Positions 54,027-63,082 of a DNA stretch of 64,000 nt are shown here, one piece after another (position 1 is the first letter of the stretch; every line of letters starts with the position of its first letter). Under the pieces are notes generated by a model. The model had not been told where the DNA came from and did no database searches. It worked only from the letters and a program-made list of their open reading frames with translations. This DNA comes from Pseudanabaena sp. (lineage in GTDB: Bacteria; Cyanobacteriota; Cyanobacteriia; Pseudanabaenales; Pseudanabaenaceae), in the NCBI GenBank assembly GCA_003249015.1, contig QBLS01000001.1, forward strand, positions 1 through 64,000, in the 5' to 3' direction. The position numbers were made by a program, and so were the translations under genes.

Positions 54027-54590
54027 ATGCTGACTGTCAACGCCATCATTATCAGCACAATTATCCTAGATGTTGGGATTCAGTACGTGATTATCGACAG
54101 AATATTTCGATCTAAACAAGGTAACAAACGGCGGGAAGAAGTGGAAGAAGAAAACCTCACTCGCTATGAGTCCAACACATCTAGCGATCAGCCCAAAGGC
54201 TGGGAATTTAAAATTTTACGTACTAGTAGCGGCGGTTTTCGGAGCCGACGGGTTTTGAGTAAGGTCTGCGCTGAAGAGTCTCAAGCAGGTTGGATTTTAT
54301 TAGAAAAATTAGATGATCAGCGTTTAAGATTTCGTCGTCCCGTAACTGCCCGCGATCGCGATGGTCAATGCCAGATTGATCCCTATCGTACCCGCTATGG
54401 ACTTTCCGAAAACGTCGAAACTTGGGCAACTATTATTGTGTTGCTCGCAATCATGAGTGGCGCTGCATTTGCTGGGTTTATAGCGATGAACCGTTTTTTT
54501 GGTGACTGGCAGACTCGCGCTGTGGAAAGTAGACCGCAAGCAGGCTCGAACAATACAATTCGTCAGCCACCAGCACCATCACCCCAATAG
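54027..54590 (+). CDS. Predicted membrane protein, unknown function
   Basis: 187 residues from ATG 54027 (frame open from TTG 53967). An N-terminal membrane segment (about 2-20), then a charged cytoplasmic domain with GWEFKILRTSSGGFRSR and SQAGWILLEKLDDQRLRFRR, and a second hydrophobic segment near residues 140-160 (WATIIVLLAIMSGAAFAGFI). The QAGWxLxEKLDxxRxRFRR block looks like a conserved small fold, but I do not recognise the family. Polar C-terminus. Monocistronic by spacing. Confidence 0.7.
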   Translation: MLTVNAIIISTIILDVGIQYVIIDRIFRSKQGNKRREEVEEENLTRYESNTSSDQPKGWEFKILRTSSGGFRSRRVLSKVCAEESQAGWILLEKLDDQRLRFRRPVTARDRDGQCQIDPYRTRYGLSENVETWATIIVLLAIMSGAAFAGFIAMNRFFGDWQTRAVESRPQAGSNNTIRQPPAPSPQ

Positions 54591-54626
54591 TAGTATCAAA
54601 GCAAAAAATGGCTATAGGTATTACTT

Positions 54627-54673
54627 ATAAATCTTTGAGCATCGTCGCTCAGCGACGATGCTCAAAGATTTAT
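54627..54673. terminator. Perfect 23-1-23 palindrome
   Basis: Arms 54627-54649 and 54651-54673 around one C, about 37 bp past the membrane-protein stop. Confidence 0.8.
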
Positions 54674-54736
54674 CTGGGTTCTAAGTCAGCTTAAAGCATT
54701 GTAATCACGAAATAAAAGTCAAAACAGGATAATTTT

Positions 54737-55741
54737 ATGAAAGCAGTCTTAATGACCGCCGCAGGCGACCCTAATGTGTTACAGCTAAGTGATATACCAG
54801 AACCAACTATTCAATCCCCCACAGAAATATTGGTTCATCTAAAAGCTGCAGGGATTAACCCAATTGATACTAAATTAAGAAGCCGTGGCACGTTTCATCC
54901 TGACCAAGTACCTTCTGTATTAGGCTGTGATGGGGCTGGGATTGTGGAAGCGATCGGAGAAAATGTCAGCAAGTTCAAAGTGGGGGATCAAGTTTACTTT
55001 TGCAATGGTGGCTTAGGAATAAAGCAAGGTAACTACGCTGAATTCACAACCATTGATGAAAGATTTGCAGCCCATAAACCCCAAACCCTCAGCTTTGAAG
55101 CAGCAGCGGCTGTGCCACTAGTACTGCTCACAGCTTGGGAAGCTCTATACGATCGCTGTAGGTTAACGACCTCCTCAACTGGCAGCAGCATTCTGATCCA
55201 CGCAGGAGCGGGGGGAGTTGGTCATGTGGCAATCCAACTAGCCAAGTTACAGGGTGCGAGGGTATGTACAACTGTCAGTTCCGAAGCTAAGGCTCGATTT
55301 GTGCGGGACTTGGGTGCGGATTTGGCGATCGCCTATAAGCAGACTGACTTTGTTGAGGCTACCCTTGATTGGACTCAAGGAGCAGGCGTTAACATCGCTT
55401 TTGATACGGTGGGCGGGAAACTGATTGAGCAGACTTTTCCTGCTGTCCAGATTTATGGGGACTTGGTAACAATACTTGAGCCACCAGCAGACATCAGTTG
55501 GAAAGTAGCGCGTACCCGTAATTTACGCTTTAGCTTTGAGCTAATGTTGACCCCAATGCTGCTTAATGACGTTAATTTACAAATTTTACAAGCCGATATT
55601 TTAGCTAAGGGTGCGGCTTTGATTGACGAAAATAAATTAAAAATCCATGTCAGCGAAGTATTTCCCCTGTCGGAAGCAGCCAAAGCTCATCAATTACTAG
55701 AAGCTGGCTCAATGGTTGGCAAGCTTGTGCTTGCCATATAG
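54737..55741 (+). CDS. Medium-chain dehydrogenase/quinone oxidoreductase-like
   Basis: 334-residue MDR-superfamily enzyme, probably a zinc-free NADPH quinone or enone reductase. N-terminal GroES-like domain with LKAAGINPIDTKLRSRG and VLGCDGAGIVEAIGENV; nucleotide site HAGAGGVGHVAIQLAK at about residue 155. The Cys/His zinc ligands of alcohol dehydrogenases are not in place. Substrate unknown. Convergent with the Crp-type regulator. Confidence 0.88.
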   Translation: MKAVLMTAAGDPNVLQLSDIPEPTIQSPTEILVHLKAAGINPIDTKLRSRGTFHPDQVPSVLGCDGAGIVEAIGENVSKFKVGDQVYFCNGGLGIKQGNYAEFTTIDERFAAHKPQTLSFEAAAAVPLVLLTAWEALYDRCRLTTSSTGSSILIHAGAGGVGHVAIQLAKLQGARVCTTVSSEAKARFVRDLGADLAIAYKQTDFVEATLDWTQGAGVNIAFDTVGGKLIEQTFPAVQIYGDLVTILEPPADISWKVARTRNLRFSFELMLTPMLLNDVNLQILQADILAKGAALIDENKLKIHVSEVFPLSEAAKAHQLLEAGSMVGKLVLAI

Positions 55742-55768
55742 TTAACCTGTGGCTCACGCTGCAGACTT

Positions 55769-55821
55769 TAAACCCGAAAAGCGAAGGATGCGCGAAGCGC
55801 ATCCTTCGCTTTTCGGGTTTA
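55769..55821. terminator. 25-bp-arm palindrome between convergent genes
   Basis: Perfect 25-bp arms at 55769-55793 and 55797-55821, loop GAA, AAACCC/GGGTTT ends. It lies in the 116-bp gap between the oxidoreductase and the Crp-type gene. Confidence 0.8.
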
Positions 55822-55857
55822 CTAAGAAAAAGGTCTCGCTTCGCAAGAATTTTTTCT

Positions 55858-56541
55858 TTAACGAAATGTTGCTAATTGAAACATTTGTTTTTCATTGACA
55901 ATACTCATCACTTGACGCTTGGGATCAATTTCAATCCAACCCTTGTCCTTTAGCTTTTCCAATATTTTTGCAGTGTCTTCAGGATTTACCTCTGAGAGAT
56001 CAGAGATATCCTGCACAGGCAAATTAAAAATATCAATACCTAGATCCGTTTTACCGCCATAGGTCTCAGCTAATCCTGTCAAAACAGTAGCAACCCTTAC
56101 GGCAGGAACCTGCTGCCGAAGTTGAGTCCGTTGATTGGTTTTGCGTAAGCGCCTTACCATCAACTGCAACATCCGATGATGTAGCTGTGGATCTTTAAAC
56201 AAAAATTGAATGAACTTTTGAGCAGGGATGCTCAAAACCCTCACTTGGGTATATGCGACTACATCTGTTGAGCGAGGTGATTCGTCTAAAATCGCCATTT
56301 CCCCAAAAAAGTCGCCGTTACCTAGTACAGCTAGAGTAGTTGCATCTTGATTTCTCAAAAATCTTACCTTAAGCCAACCTGAGAGAATGAAGTAAACAGC
56401 ATTACCCCAAGCATCCTCCATAAGTACGGCTCGTCCTGATGGATAGTCCCTTTCTACTGCCTCCGCAAGAAGCCATTCCAAAGTGTCAATGCTAGCAGCA
56501 TCGAACAGAGGAAACATCTCTTTGAAGATATCCGTTTGCAT
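55858..56541 (-). CDS. Crp/Fnr-family cyclic-nucleotide-binding regulator
   Basis: 227-residue transcription factor. The cyclic-nucleotide pocket keeps the key Glu and Arg in DFFGEMAILDESPRSTDVVA, so cAMP or cGMP binding is plausible. The C-terminal winged helix includes LPVQDISDLSEVNPEDTAKI and KLKDKGWIEIDPKRQV. The recognition helix lacks the classic RETxxR pattern of CRP, so target sites should differ. 73 bp upstream of it (by transcription) is fabI, which it may not control. Confidence 0.85.
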   Translation of the reverse strand: MQTDIFKEMFPLFDAASIDTLEWLLAEAVERDYPSGRAVLMEDAWGNAVYFILSGWLKVRFLRNQDATTLAVLGNGDFFGEMAILDESPRSTDVVAYTQVRVLSIPAQKFIQFLFKDPQLHHRMLQLMVRRLRKTNQRTQLRQQVPAVRVATVLTGLAETYGGKTDLGIDIFNLPVQDISDLSEVNPEDTAKILEKLKDKGWIEIDPKRQVMSIVNEKQMFQLATFR

Positions 56542-56614
56542 GGAAGTTTTGGAAGATTTTTAAAAGAAGACTTAATGTTTTTATCTGAAATGCGATCGCC
56601 TAAGTCAAGAAAGA

Positions 56615-57400
56615 CTAAGCTCCCATCACTTCATAGCCAGCATCCACGTAGATGATCTGCCCCGTGACAGCACTGGACAGGTCACTGCCTAAAAATGTTG
56701 CCACATTTCCCACATCATCGGGAGTAACTAAACGGCGCAGAGGTGCCGTCTCTTCATAGTGGTGCAACATTTTATGGAAGTCACCGATCGCTGCCGAAGC
56801 TAAAGTGCGAATAGGACCTGCTGAAATTGCATTGACCCGAATGTTGTCTGGTCCCATGTCTGAAGCAAGGTAACGCACATTCATCTCTAGGGCTGCTTTA
56901 GCGATCCCCATCACATTGTAGTTAGGAACAACTTTAGCGCCGCCAATATAAGTAAGGGTGATCACACTGCCACCATCCTTCATCAGCGATCGCGCCGCCC
57001 GGCATAGGTGAATTAGCGAATAGGCACTTACATCAAGAGCTAGTTGAAAACCTGAGCGAGAAATATCTGTAAAATTTCCTGACAAGTCCTCTTTGTTGGC
57101 AAAGGCAAGGCAATGAACCAAAATATCAATTTTGTCCCAATGTTCAGCAACTGAAGCAAATAATGAATCTACCTGTGCATCATCTTGGACATTGCATGGC
57201 AACAAGAAACTTGGTGTCAAAGAATCGGTCAACTCAGCGACTTTACCTTTGTTGCGATCGCGATCATCTGGCAGATAAGTTATGCCAAGCTTAGCGCCAG
57301 CTTGATGTAACTTTTGAGCAATGCCCCAAGCGATCGAACGATTGTTGGCAATTCCAGTCACAAGAGCAGTTTTCCCGCTCAAATCTAACAAACCCGTCAT
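56615..57400 (-). CDS. fabI: Enoyl-[acyl-carrier-protein] reductase (NADH)
   Basis: 261-residue FabI, last reduction step of fatty acid elongation. NAD site GIANNRSIAWGIA, catalytic Tyr/Lys in NYNVMGIAKAALEMNVRYLA, with TYIGGAKVVP just before and PIRTLASAAIGDF for substrate. ATG with TAGGAAAT ribosome-binding site. In a co-directional run yggT-fabI-crp on the minus strand. Confidence 0.96.
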   Translation of the reverse strand: MTGLLDLSGKTALVTGIANNRSIAWGIAQKLHQAGAKLGITYLPDDRDRNKGKVAELTDSLTPSFLLPCNVQDDAQVDSLFASVAEHWDKIDILVHCLAFANKEDLSGNFTDISRSGFQLALDVSAYSLIHLCRAARSLMKDGGSVITLTYIGGAKVVPNYNVMGIAKAALEMNVRYLASDMGPDNIRVNAISAGPIRTLASAAIGDFHKMLHHYEETAPLRRLVTPDDVGNVATFLGSDLSSAVTGQIIYVDAGYEVMGA

Positions 57401-57446
57401 GTATATTTCCTAACGTGAACCCAATTTAACTAGAGATAAGCTTACA

Positions 57447-57722
57447 TTAAAAGCCCATACTAGTGCTTGTTGCGAGGGGAGCAAGCGCCCGTTGTAAAAA
57501 GCTAAGAGCTAGGAAAGCCAGCATGGGCGAAAAGTCCATTCCTCCCAGTGGTGGAATAATCGAGCGAAATAAATTGAGGTATGGGTCAGTAATTTGAGAG
57601 AGTGCTGCAAAAGGCTGTTTGTACCATTCAATATTGGGGAACCAAGTCAGAAGGACTCTAATAAATAGTAGACCCAAGTAAATTGAGATAAATGAACTAA
57701 GAGTGCCTAGAATAACTGTCAT
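57447..57722 (-). CDS. YggT family membrane protein
   Basis: 91-residue YggT/Ycf19 protein with two membrane helices. Seen are FIRVLLTWFPNIEWYKQPF, LSQITDPYLNLFRSIIPPLG and the MDFSPMLAFLALSFLQ second helix. Homologues help envelope or thylakoid and nucleoid organisation in cyanobacteria and plastids. 46 bp upstream of fabI. Confidence 0.9.
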   Translation of the reverse strand: MTVILGTLSSFISIYLGLLFIRVLLTWFPNIEWYKQPFAALSQITDPYLNLFRSIIPPLGGMDFSPMLAFLALSFLQRALAPLATSTSMGF

Positions 57723-57812
57723 AGGAATATTTTTGGTTATGGGACTAAGAATGACTTAAGAACTTAATTAATACCATTCTAGTGAATGTGCCAACAATAA
57801 AGTGCTTTATAG

Positions 57813-58130
57813 CTATTTGTCATCAACTTTATTGTCTCGCAATGACTCAACATAGGCTTGCTTACGCCCATTTTTACCTTCAGTCATCACTAATTCTTGG
57901 CTAACTGAGTCGATCGCTGCATTAAGTTGAGCAATTTTCTTTTCGAGATTACGGCGAGCGAACTCATTAGAGTTATGAGGATTGCCTATCATCGGATCAC
58001 CTTCTGCTTGACGTTCTAGAGTTTCTTCCTCTGGCTCACTCAGCTTAAGCGCCACCAAAGCTCCGACTGCGCCGCCAACGACAGCACCGAAGATAAAGCC
58101 TCCCCAAAAGTTACTTGAATTATCTGCCAT
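57813..58130 (-). CDS. Small YtxH-like membrane-anchored protein
   Basis: 105 residues. A Gly/Ala-rich membrane helix (FWGGFIFGAVVGGAVGALVA, residues 8-27) is followed by an acidic patch and a helical region with LEKKIAQLNAAIDSVSQEL, probably a coiled coil. This pattern is shared with YtxH-type proteins; function unknown. Similar small proteins occur in many cyanobacteria. It lies 90 bp upstream of yggT. Confidence 0.75.
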   Translation of the reverse strand: MADNSSNFWGGFIFGAVVGGAVGALVALKLSEPEEETLERQAEGDPMIGNPHNSNEFARRNLEKKIAQLNAAIDSVSQELVMTEGKNGRKQAYVESLRDNKVDDK

Positions 58131-58281
58131 AGCTTTGCCCTGACGATCTCAACTTTAAAAAATAAGGACTAAACACTGAAAAGTTTGGCATATCATATCA
58201 TTTTGTCAAATACCAATTATTGGTTTTCACAGCTTTTACCAGTCTTGTTATACCGACTCTCGTGAATTGTTACTAGCACAC

Positions 58282-58334
58282 AAAAAGAAGAAGCGAGTGG
58301 CGGCACTTTGTGCCGTCACTCGCTTTTTCTTTTT
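58282..58334. repeat. AAGCGAGTGGCGGCAC hairpin
   Basis: 25-bp arms at 58282-58306 and 58310-58334 with two G:T mismatches, loop TTT. Family B core. Confidence 0.7.
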
Positions 58335-58339
58335 AATTC

Positions 58340-58394
58340 AAAACCCAGTAAATGAGCTGCATCGCGAAGCGATGCAGCTCATTTACTGGGTTTT
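58340..58394. terminator. 26-bp-arm palindrome after DUF928 gene
   Basis: Perfect 26-bp arms at 58340-58365 and 58369-58394, loop GAA, AAAACCC/GGGTTTT ends, 15 bp past the DUF928 stop codon. Confidence 0.8.
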
Positions 58395-58408
58395 ACTTGA
58401 TCACCATA

Positions 58409-59269
58409 CTAGCGGCGAACTCTAGGTACTAAATTAATAGATATAGGAGCAGCACTTTCATCAAGTTTACTCAGCAGTTTTGTAATATTTCCTTCCTGCT
58501 CCCAACTAAAAGCTGTATGAGTTTTAAAGCCTTCTTTCAGTAAATTATTGCGTTCAGATTTAGCGGTCTGATCTTGGGGATTTTTCGTTAGCCATAATGT
58601 GTAAGCGTCAAGGGCATCATACCAATAGGCATTCTTGGCATAAATTCTTGCCTTCTCTAAATCATTTTTAGCACTAGCGATCTCCTTCAACACCTTGGGT
58701 TTTTCATCAAGAAGAATGGGTGCATTAACGTCAACCTGAGAAACCCCGCCATCTGTCTGCCAACGAATTTGCCAGCGTTGCACCTTGCCTTTAGCCAGTT
58801 CAGGAGCTGTTTCAGGGATCTGGAATTTATAGAGCCCTGATTTCTCAGCAGTACCTTCGGCGATAAATACTGGCTTCGCAGATTTATCGTAACCATCTCG
58901 CAAAAAGAATGTAATTTTATATGCACTTTTGGCAGTCCCAGCAGATACTGGTGTGCCACTGGAGGATGAAGTGCTACTCGGTGGAGCAATATACCAGTAC
59001 AGCGTTGGGCGTGTAGATAGAGTCCTTGCTCCATCTTCAGGGACTAACATTGTAATCTGAGGTAAATTTCCTCTAGTTGCTCCACCTGTACCAGCTGATC
59101 TTGGTAAACCCAAGCCGAACTGCGCCAGCACTGGTGAAGATGGAACTATCAGAAATCCTGTAGTAGATGCAAAACAAAACGCACCAGCGTAAATAGCATT
59201 CAAGCAGACAGTCTTAAAAGTAAGTGTCCTTCTTTTAGATACTTGATCAGAAAGCTTTGTCAAAGTCAT
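58409..59269 (-). CDS. DUF928 exported protein
   Basis: 286-residue exported protein of the cyanobacterial DUF928 family. A signal peptide (hydrophobic about 23-43, cleavage near VLAQFG) is followed by RGNLPQITMLVPEDGARTLS and TRPTLYWYIAPPS, the family start, a Ser-rich loop, and a helical C-terminal part (YAKNAYWYDALDAYTLWLTK). Family genes are often next to CHAT-domain or adhesin genes; none is near here. Function unknown. Confidence 0.85.
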   Translation of the reverse strand: MTLTKLSDQVSKRRTLTFKTVCLNAIYAGAFCFASTTGFLIVPSSPVLAQFGLGLPRSAGTGGATRGNLPQITMLVPEDGARTLSTRPTLYWYIAPPSSTSSSSGTPVSAGTAKSAYKITFFLRDGYDKSAKPVFIAEGTAEKSGLYKFQIPETAPELAKGKVQRWQIRWQTDGGVSQVDVNAPILLDEKPKVLKEIASAKNDLEKARIYAKNAYWYDALDAYTLWLTKNPQDQTAKSERNNLLKEGFKTHTAFSWEQEGNITKLLSKLDESAAPISINLVPRVRR

Positions 59270-59874
59270 TTTTATAACAGTCCTAGTTTTTGTAATCGCC
59301 CCTAGCAGTTAGCAGCATCAGATGTATCTCTAAGTATCTCAACATGGTTAATACCAAATAAAGAAATGGCTCTGCTATTTCTTTATTCAAAACTCCTCAC
59401 TGGATTCAGTTTTTAGTTTACTTATGCCTAGTTGCTCATACAGCGTTTATTCAGTCTAGTGAAGTACGGGTTTGTTTCCCCGCTAAAGGTGGGGAAACAA
59501 ACCTCCTTACCTCGCTTGTTTGAAAAGCGCTGTATAACTGCTAAGAATCATTGTGATTTTTAGGTCGATAAAATTTGCTAAGAAGTTCCGTTAAGTTGTA
59601 AATGTTTGCATGTCTTAACTGTATTTGCCCAGACCAAATTTTACAGCGAATTATTGAAAAAGCCAGATCTACTTACCAAAAAGTGACAATTCTCATCTAA
59701 GTAACCAATGAGTAACCAAGCGCAATTAAACATAAAACCCTAAAACCTGAGGCGCAAGCACAGTCAGCACCACAGGTTTTAAATCTAGTTTTAAATTACG
59801 CCTACAGTTCCTCAGCCAGCAAAACAAAGATGGGCAGTAGCATGAGGCAATCGCGGATACTCATCTTGAGTTTT
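59270..59874. other. 605-bp gene-free region rich in repeats
   Basis: No gene recognised on either strand. It holds a hairpin at 59357-59387 (AATAAAGAAAT arms, 11 bp), the complete family C element at 59438-59535, and a decayed family A/B remnant at about 59715-59800. Confidence 0.65.
59438..59535. mobile_element. 98-bp MITE-like element (family C)
   Basis: Bounded by perfect 8-bp terminal inverted repeats ATACAGCG (59438-59445) and CGCTGTAT (59528-59535). The centre is a palindrome with 13-bp arms GGTTTGTTTCCCC (59469-59481, 59491-59503), and the right end has CTCGCTTGTTTGAAAAGCGC. Related copies lie at 20506, 22096 and, inverted, 29546. No coding capacity; mobilisation by a transposase elsewhere is inferred. 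Confidence 0.55.
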
Positions 59875-60951
59875 TTAAGCTGCAACTTTAGAAGCGATCG
59901 CGTCAGCCATTTCCTGAGTTCCTACTGACGAAGCGCCCGCAGGAGCGAGGTCATAAGTGACGTGCTTGCCCTCAGCAATTACCGCTTCGACAGCTTTCTG
60001 CACTCGCATGGCGGCTTCTGGCTCACCTAGGTGCTTGAGCATCAGTACACCTGACAAAATTAAAGCCGTAGGGTTGACCTTATTTTGACCAGCATACTTA
60101 GGTGCAGAGCCATGAATTGCTTCAAAAACAGCAATTCCATCTCCATAGTTGCCTCCAGGAGCGACACCCAAGCCTCCAATCATTCCCGAAGTCAGATCAG
60201 AAACAATGTCGCCATACAAGTTAGGCAGCACCAAAACATCATAAAGCTCTGGTTTTTGCATCAACTGCATACACATATTGTCAACAATCCGATCTTCAAA
60301 CTCAATCTCAGGATAAGACTTGGCAACATCGCGAGCAACTTCCAAAAATAGCCCATCCGTGAACTTCATGATATTGGCTTTGTGTACTGCCGTCACTTTT
60401 TTACGACCATTTTCTCTGGCGTAGTCAAAAGCAAATTTGACAATTCGACGGCTTCCAAAGTCAGAAATTGGTTTAATCCCGATCGCTGAGCCTTCGCGTA
60501 TGGATTTTCCTGAGAGTTCTTCCATAAACTTTTTGGCTTTCTCAGCATCCTCTGTACCTGCTTGGAACTCAATACCTGCGTACAGATCCTCTGTGTTTTC
60601 CCGCACGATCACCAAATCAACATCAGAAAATTTACTCCTTACGCCTTGCATCGACTTGGCAGGTCGGAGGTTAGCATATAGATCCAGCTCCTTGCGAATG
60701 GCAACATTGACAGAGCGAAATCCTGAACCAACGGGGGTTGTAATTGGGCCTTTAATGGCAACTTTAGTCTTTCGCACAGACTCAAGTACACGATCAGGTA
60801 GGGGCGTGCCGTAAGCTTCCATGACATCGACACCAGCATCTTCAATAGTCCAATCGATTTTTACGCCTGTCGCATCAACTACAGTTTGTGTAGCTTTGGC
60901 GACCTCTGGACCAATACCGTCTCCGCGAATTAACGTAACTGAATAAGCCAC
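59875..60951 (-). CDS. Isocitrate/isopropylmalate dehydrogenase family, probable isocitrate dehydrogenase
   Basis: 358-residue metal-dependent beta-decarboxylating dehydrogenase. Seen are [32 protein letters not shown] with the isocitrate-type Ser/Asn, [11 protein letters not shown], the catalytic [12 protein letters not shown] and [10 protein letters not shown]. The coenzyme loop reads [20 protein letters not shown], with the Lys-Tyr pair and Val of NADP enzymes rather than the Asp-Ile of NAD ones, although the later Arg of E. coli Icd is replaced. It is shorter than the usual cyanobacterial NADP-Icd (about 475). GTG start at 60951 with a GGGAGAAG ribosome-binding site. Homoisocitrate or isopropylmalate activity is less likely. 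Confidence 0.85.
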   Translation of the reverse strand: MAYSVTLIRGDGIGPEVAKATQTVVDATGVKIDWTIEDAGVDVMEAYGTPLPDRVLESVRKTKVAIKGPITTPVGSGFRSVNVAIRKELDLYANLRPAKSMQGVRSKFSDVDLVIVRENTEDLYAGIEFQAGTEDAEKAKKFMEELSGKSIREGSAIGIKPISDFGSRRIVKFAFDYARENGRKKVTAVHKANIMKFTDGLFLEVARDVAKSYPEIEFEDRIVDNMCMQLMQKPELYDVLVLPNLYGDIVSDLTSGMIGGLGVAPGGNYGDGIAVFEAIHGSAPKYAGQNKVNPTALILSGVLMLKHLGEPEAAMRVQKAVEAVIAEGKHVTYDLAPAGASSVGTQEMADAIASKVAA

Positions 60952-62005
60952 AAATCTTCTCCCTTAATTTTTCGGAATAATTTTTACTGACTTGCAAAAG
61001 TGTATTGACACCTTACAAATCAAAAACCAAGCCCAATAGAGTCAATCAAGATGAAGTTTCTAATTTTTGATAGAAACCGTCTTGGATTTTATTGGATTTA
61101 GAACGTTACAGAACCTAACAAAATGAAATGCCAATTAAATTTTTAATGATTTGGCATTTAAGATTCACCCAAAAGAGTGATTTCACCTTATTACTTTTAT
61201 CTATTCATAGAGATTATCAAACTATGCAATCTCGTAAATGAAACATTTGTGACACTTAATAAGAGTTACAGGTTTTAACCTTATAGGGGGGAGTAAATTA
61301 GGTAGGAATTTAATATGTTTAGATACCAAACTTAAGTCACATGAATAGACATACATCTTCAGGCAATAATCCTTAAGAAACTTCATGGCTTGATCTATCG
61401 TCTTTATCTGCTATCGGTAGCTATCAAACGCAAATATAGTTTTGACAGAAGATTGTTAAATTTACTCAAAACCTCTTTTGTCTTTACTACTTTCCAGATA
61501 TGTAATTTATTTCGCAAAGTCTCTGGCGATATCGATTTCAATTAGACCTTAGTTATACCCTTCACTTAATCTTTAATTTGCATTTGAAGCATTAAGTCAC
61601 AGAAGTTATAGCAAGATTTTTACCACCGACGAAAACATTTCTATAAATCAGATTAAAAGTTGATTCACACCTATTAAAGCAATGAGTGTAAATACTTACT
61701 CAAGTTCTCCCAATCCTTTAGACAGATAGTGATAGCAACCCTTTGACTTTTTTAGTTAGCCCGTAATAATATGTAACCTTAGACATAAGAGGTAAAAAAG
61801 TTAATCCTGTATTATACAAATCTACTTTGAAACAAATTGCGTATTAGCGAAGCAACTTTATAAAACTTAAAGAATGTGATTTAAAGCTTGTGCCATTAAG
61901 AATGTAATTTTTATTAAACATTTTTTCTTTAAACTCTTCTTATTTCGCTTTTCCGAAAACTAAGAGCTATTTATTAAAATCCTTGGTTTAACATTTAGGA
62001 GCCAT
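60952..62005. other. 1-kb divergent AT-rich non-coding region
   Basis: 1054 bp between the icd-like gene and the group 2 sigma gene, with no plausible frame, none of the palindrome families and almost no HIP1 sites. A small inverted repeat AAATGCCAA (61126-61134, 61151-61159) is the only clear structure. Both promoters lie here; a small RNA is possible but nothing shows it directly. Confidence 0.55.
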
Positions 62006-63016
62006 ATGTCTGAAGAACCATTGACCCAAACCACACCAAAAGCAGTGGATAGGCAAGCTAACAAGCAGGTCGGTCTGTCCGCTGACATGGTTCGTACTTA
62101 TTTGCATGAGATCGGGAAGATTCCTCTACTTAGTAATGAGGAGGAAATCATTTACGGTAAGCAAGTTCAACAGATGATGCTACTGTTTGAAACCCAAGAA
62201 AAAATAGCTCAAGCCAATGATTGTTTGCCAACTGAGCAAGAATGGGCTGATGCTGTAGGTATAGATCTGGAAGTATTACATAGAAATATCAGAGTTGGAA
62301 CCAGGGCTAAACGCAAAATGATCGAGGCGAACCTTCGTTTAGTTGTTTCTGTAGCAAAGAAATATCAGAAGCGAAACCTTGAACTTTTAGATCTAGTCCA
62401 AGAAGGTACTTTGGGCTTAGAGCGTGCAGTTGATAAATTTGATCCAACTAAGGGATTCAAGTTTTCTACCTATGCCTACTGGTGGATTCGTCAAGCCATC
62501 ACTCGCGCGATCGCACAACAAGCAAGAACAATCCGCTTACCAGTTCATATCACCGAAAAGCTCAACAAAATAAAGAAAGCACAGCGTCAACTATCCCAAG
62601 AACTGGGTCGAGTTGCTACCGTAGCGGAAATAGCCTATGAGCTGAAGATCAAAACCGATCAAGTTCGCGAATGTCTATCTTTATCGCGCCAGCCAATTTC
62701 TCTTGATCTTCGCATTGGCGATAATCAAGATACTGAGCTTGCGGAATTGCTAGAGGATACTGGACGCTCTCCTGACATCTATGTGGAACGAGAGTCCTTG
62801 CGTACCGATATCCAGAGCTTACTAAAGGAATTACCTGAAAAACAACGCCAAGTGATGATCTTGCGTTATGGGCTAGATGATGGGCAGGAAATGTCTTTAG
62901 CTAGCATCAGTAAGCGGATGGATCTCAGTCGTGAACAAGTTAGGCAGTTAGAACGCCAAGCGATGGACTATCTGAGGAAGCGCAAAGCCAGAATGCAAGA
63001 GTACCTTGCCAGTTAA
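62006..63016 (+). CDS. Group 2 sigma-70 factor
   Basis: 336-residue alternative sigma factor of the SigB/SigC/SigD class, lacking the acidic region of SigA. Region 1.2 is ADMVRTYLHEIGKIPLL, region 2 has NLRLVVSVAKKYQKRNLELL and [20 protein letters not shown], region 4.2 has MSLASISKRMDLSREQVRQLE. It is non-essential in relatives and adjusts transcription under stress or nitrogen/carbon shifts. Strong AGGAG ribosome-binding site 5 nt before ATG. The stop lies in a 46-bp palindrome. Long promoter region upstream. Confidence 0.93.
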   Translation: MSEEPLTQTTPKAVDRQANKQVGLSADMVRTYLHEIGKIPLLSNEEEIIYGKQVQQMMLLFETQEKIAQANDCLPTEQEWADAVGIDLEVLHRNIRVGTRAKRKMIEANLRLVVSVAKKYQKRNLELLDLVQEGTLGLERAVDKFDPTKGFKFSTYAYWWIRQAITRAIAQQARTIRLPVHITEKLNKIKKAQRQLSQELGRVATVAEIAYELKIKTDQVRECLSLSRQPISLDLRIGDNQDTELAELLEDTGRSPDIYVERESLRTDIQSLLKELPEKQRQVMILRYGLDDGQEMSLASISKRMDLSREQVRQLERQAMDYLRKRKARMQEYLAS

Positions 63017-63058
63017 TAAAAAAGGAGCGACACAATTGTGTCGCTCCTTTTTTATTAA
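63013..63058. terminator. 46-bp zero-loop palindrome, bidirectional terminator
   Basis: Arms 63013-63035 and 63036-63058 are perfectly complementary without spacer, ending in T-runs on both strands. It overlaps the sigma-factor stop codon and precedes the convergent perR stop by 25 bp. Confidence 0.85.
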
Positions 63059-63082
63059 TAGCGACGCTTCGCGCCGCCATTC

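Noticed and set aside
61001-61017. NtcA-like site TGTA-N9-TACA upstream of the icd-like gene
   Set aside because: NtcA sites need GTA-N8-TAC; the spacing here is one base too long and no supporting promoter was seen.
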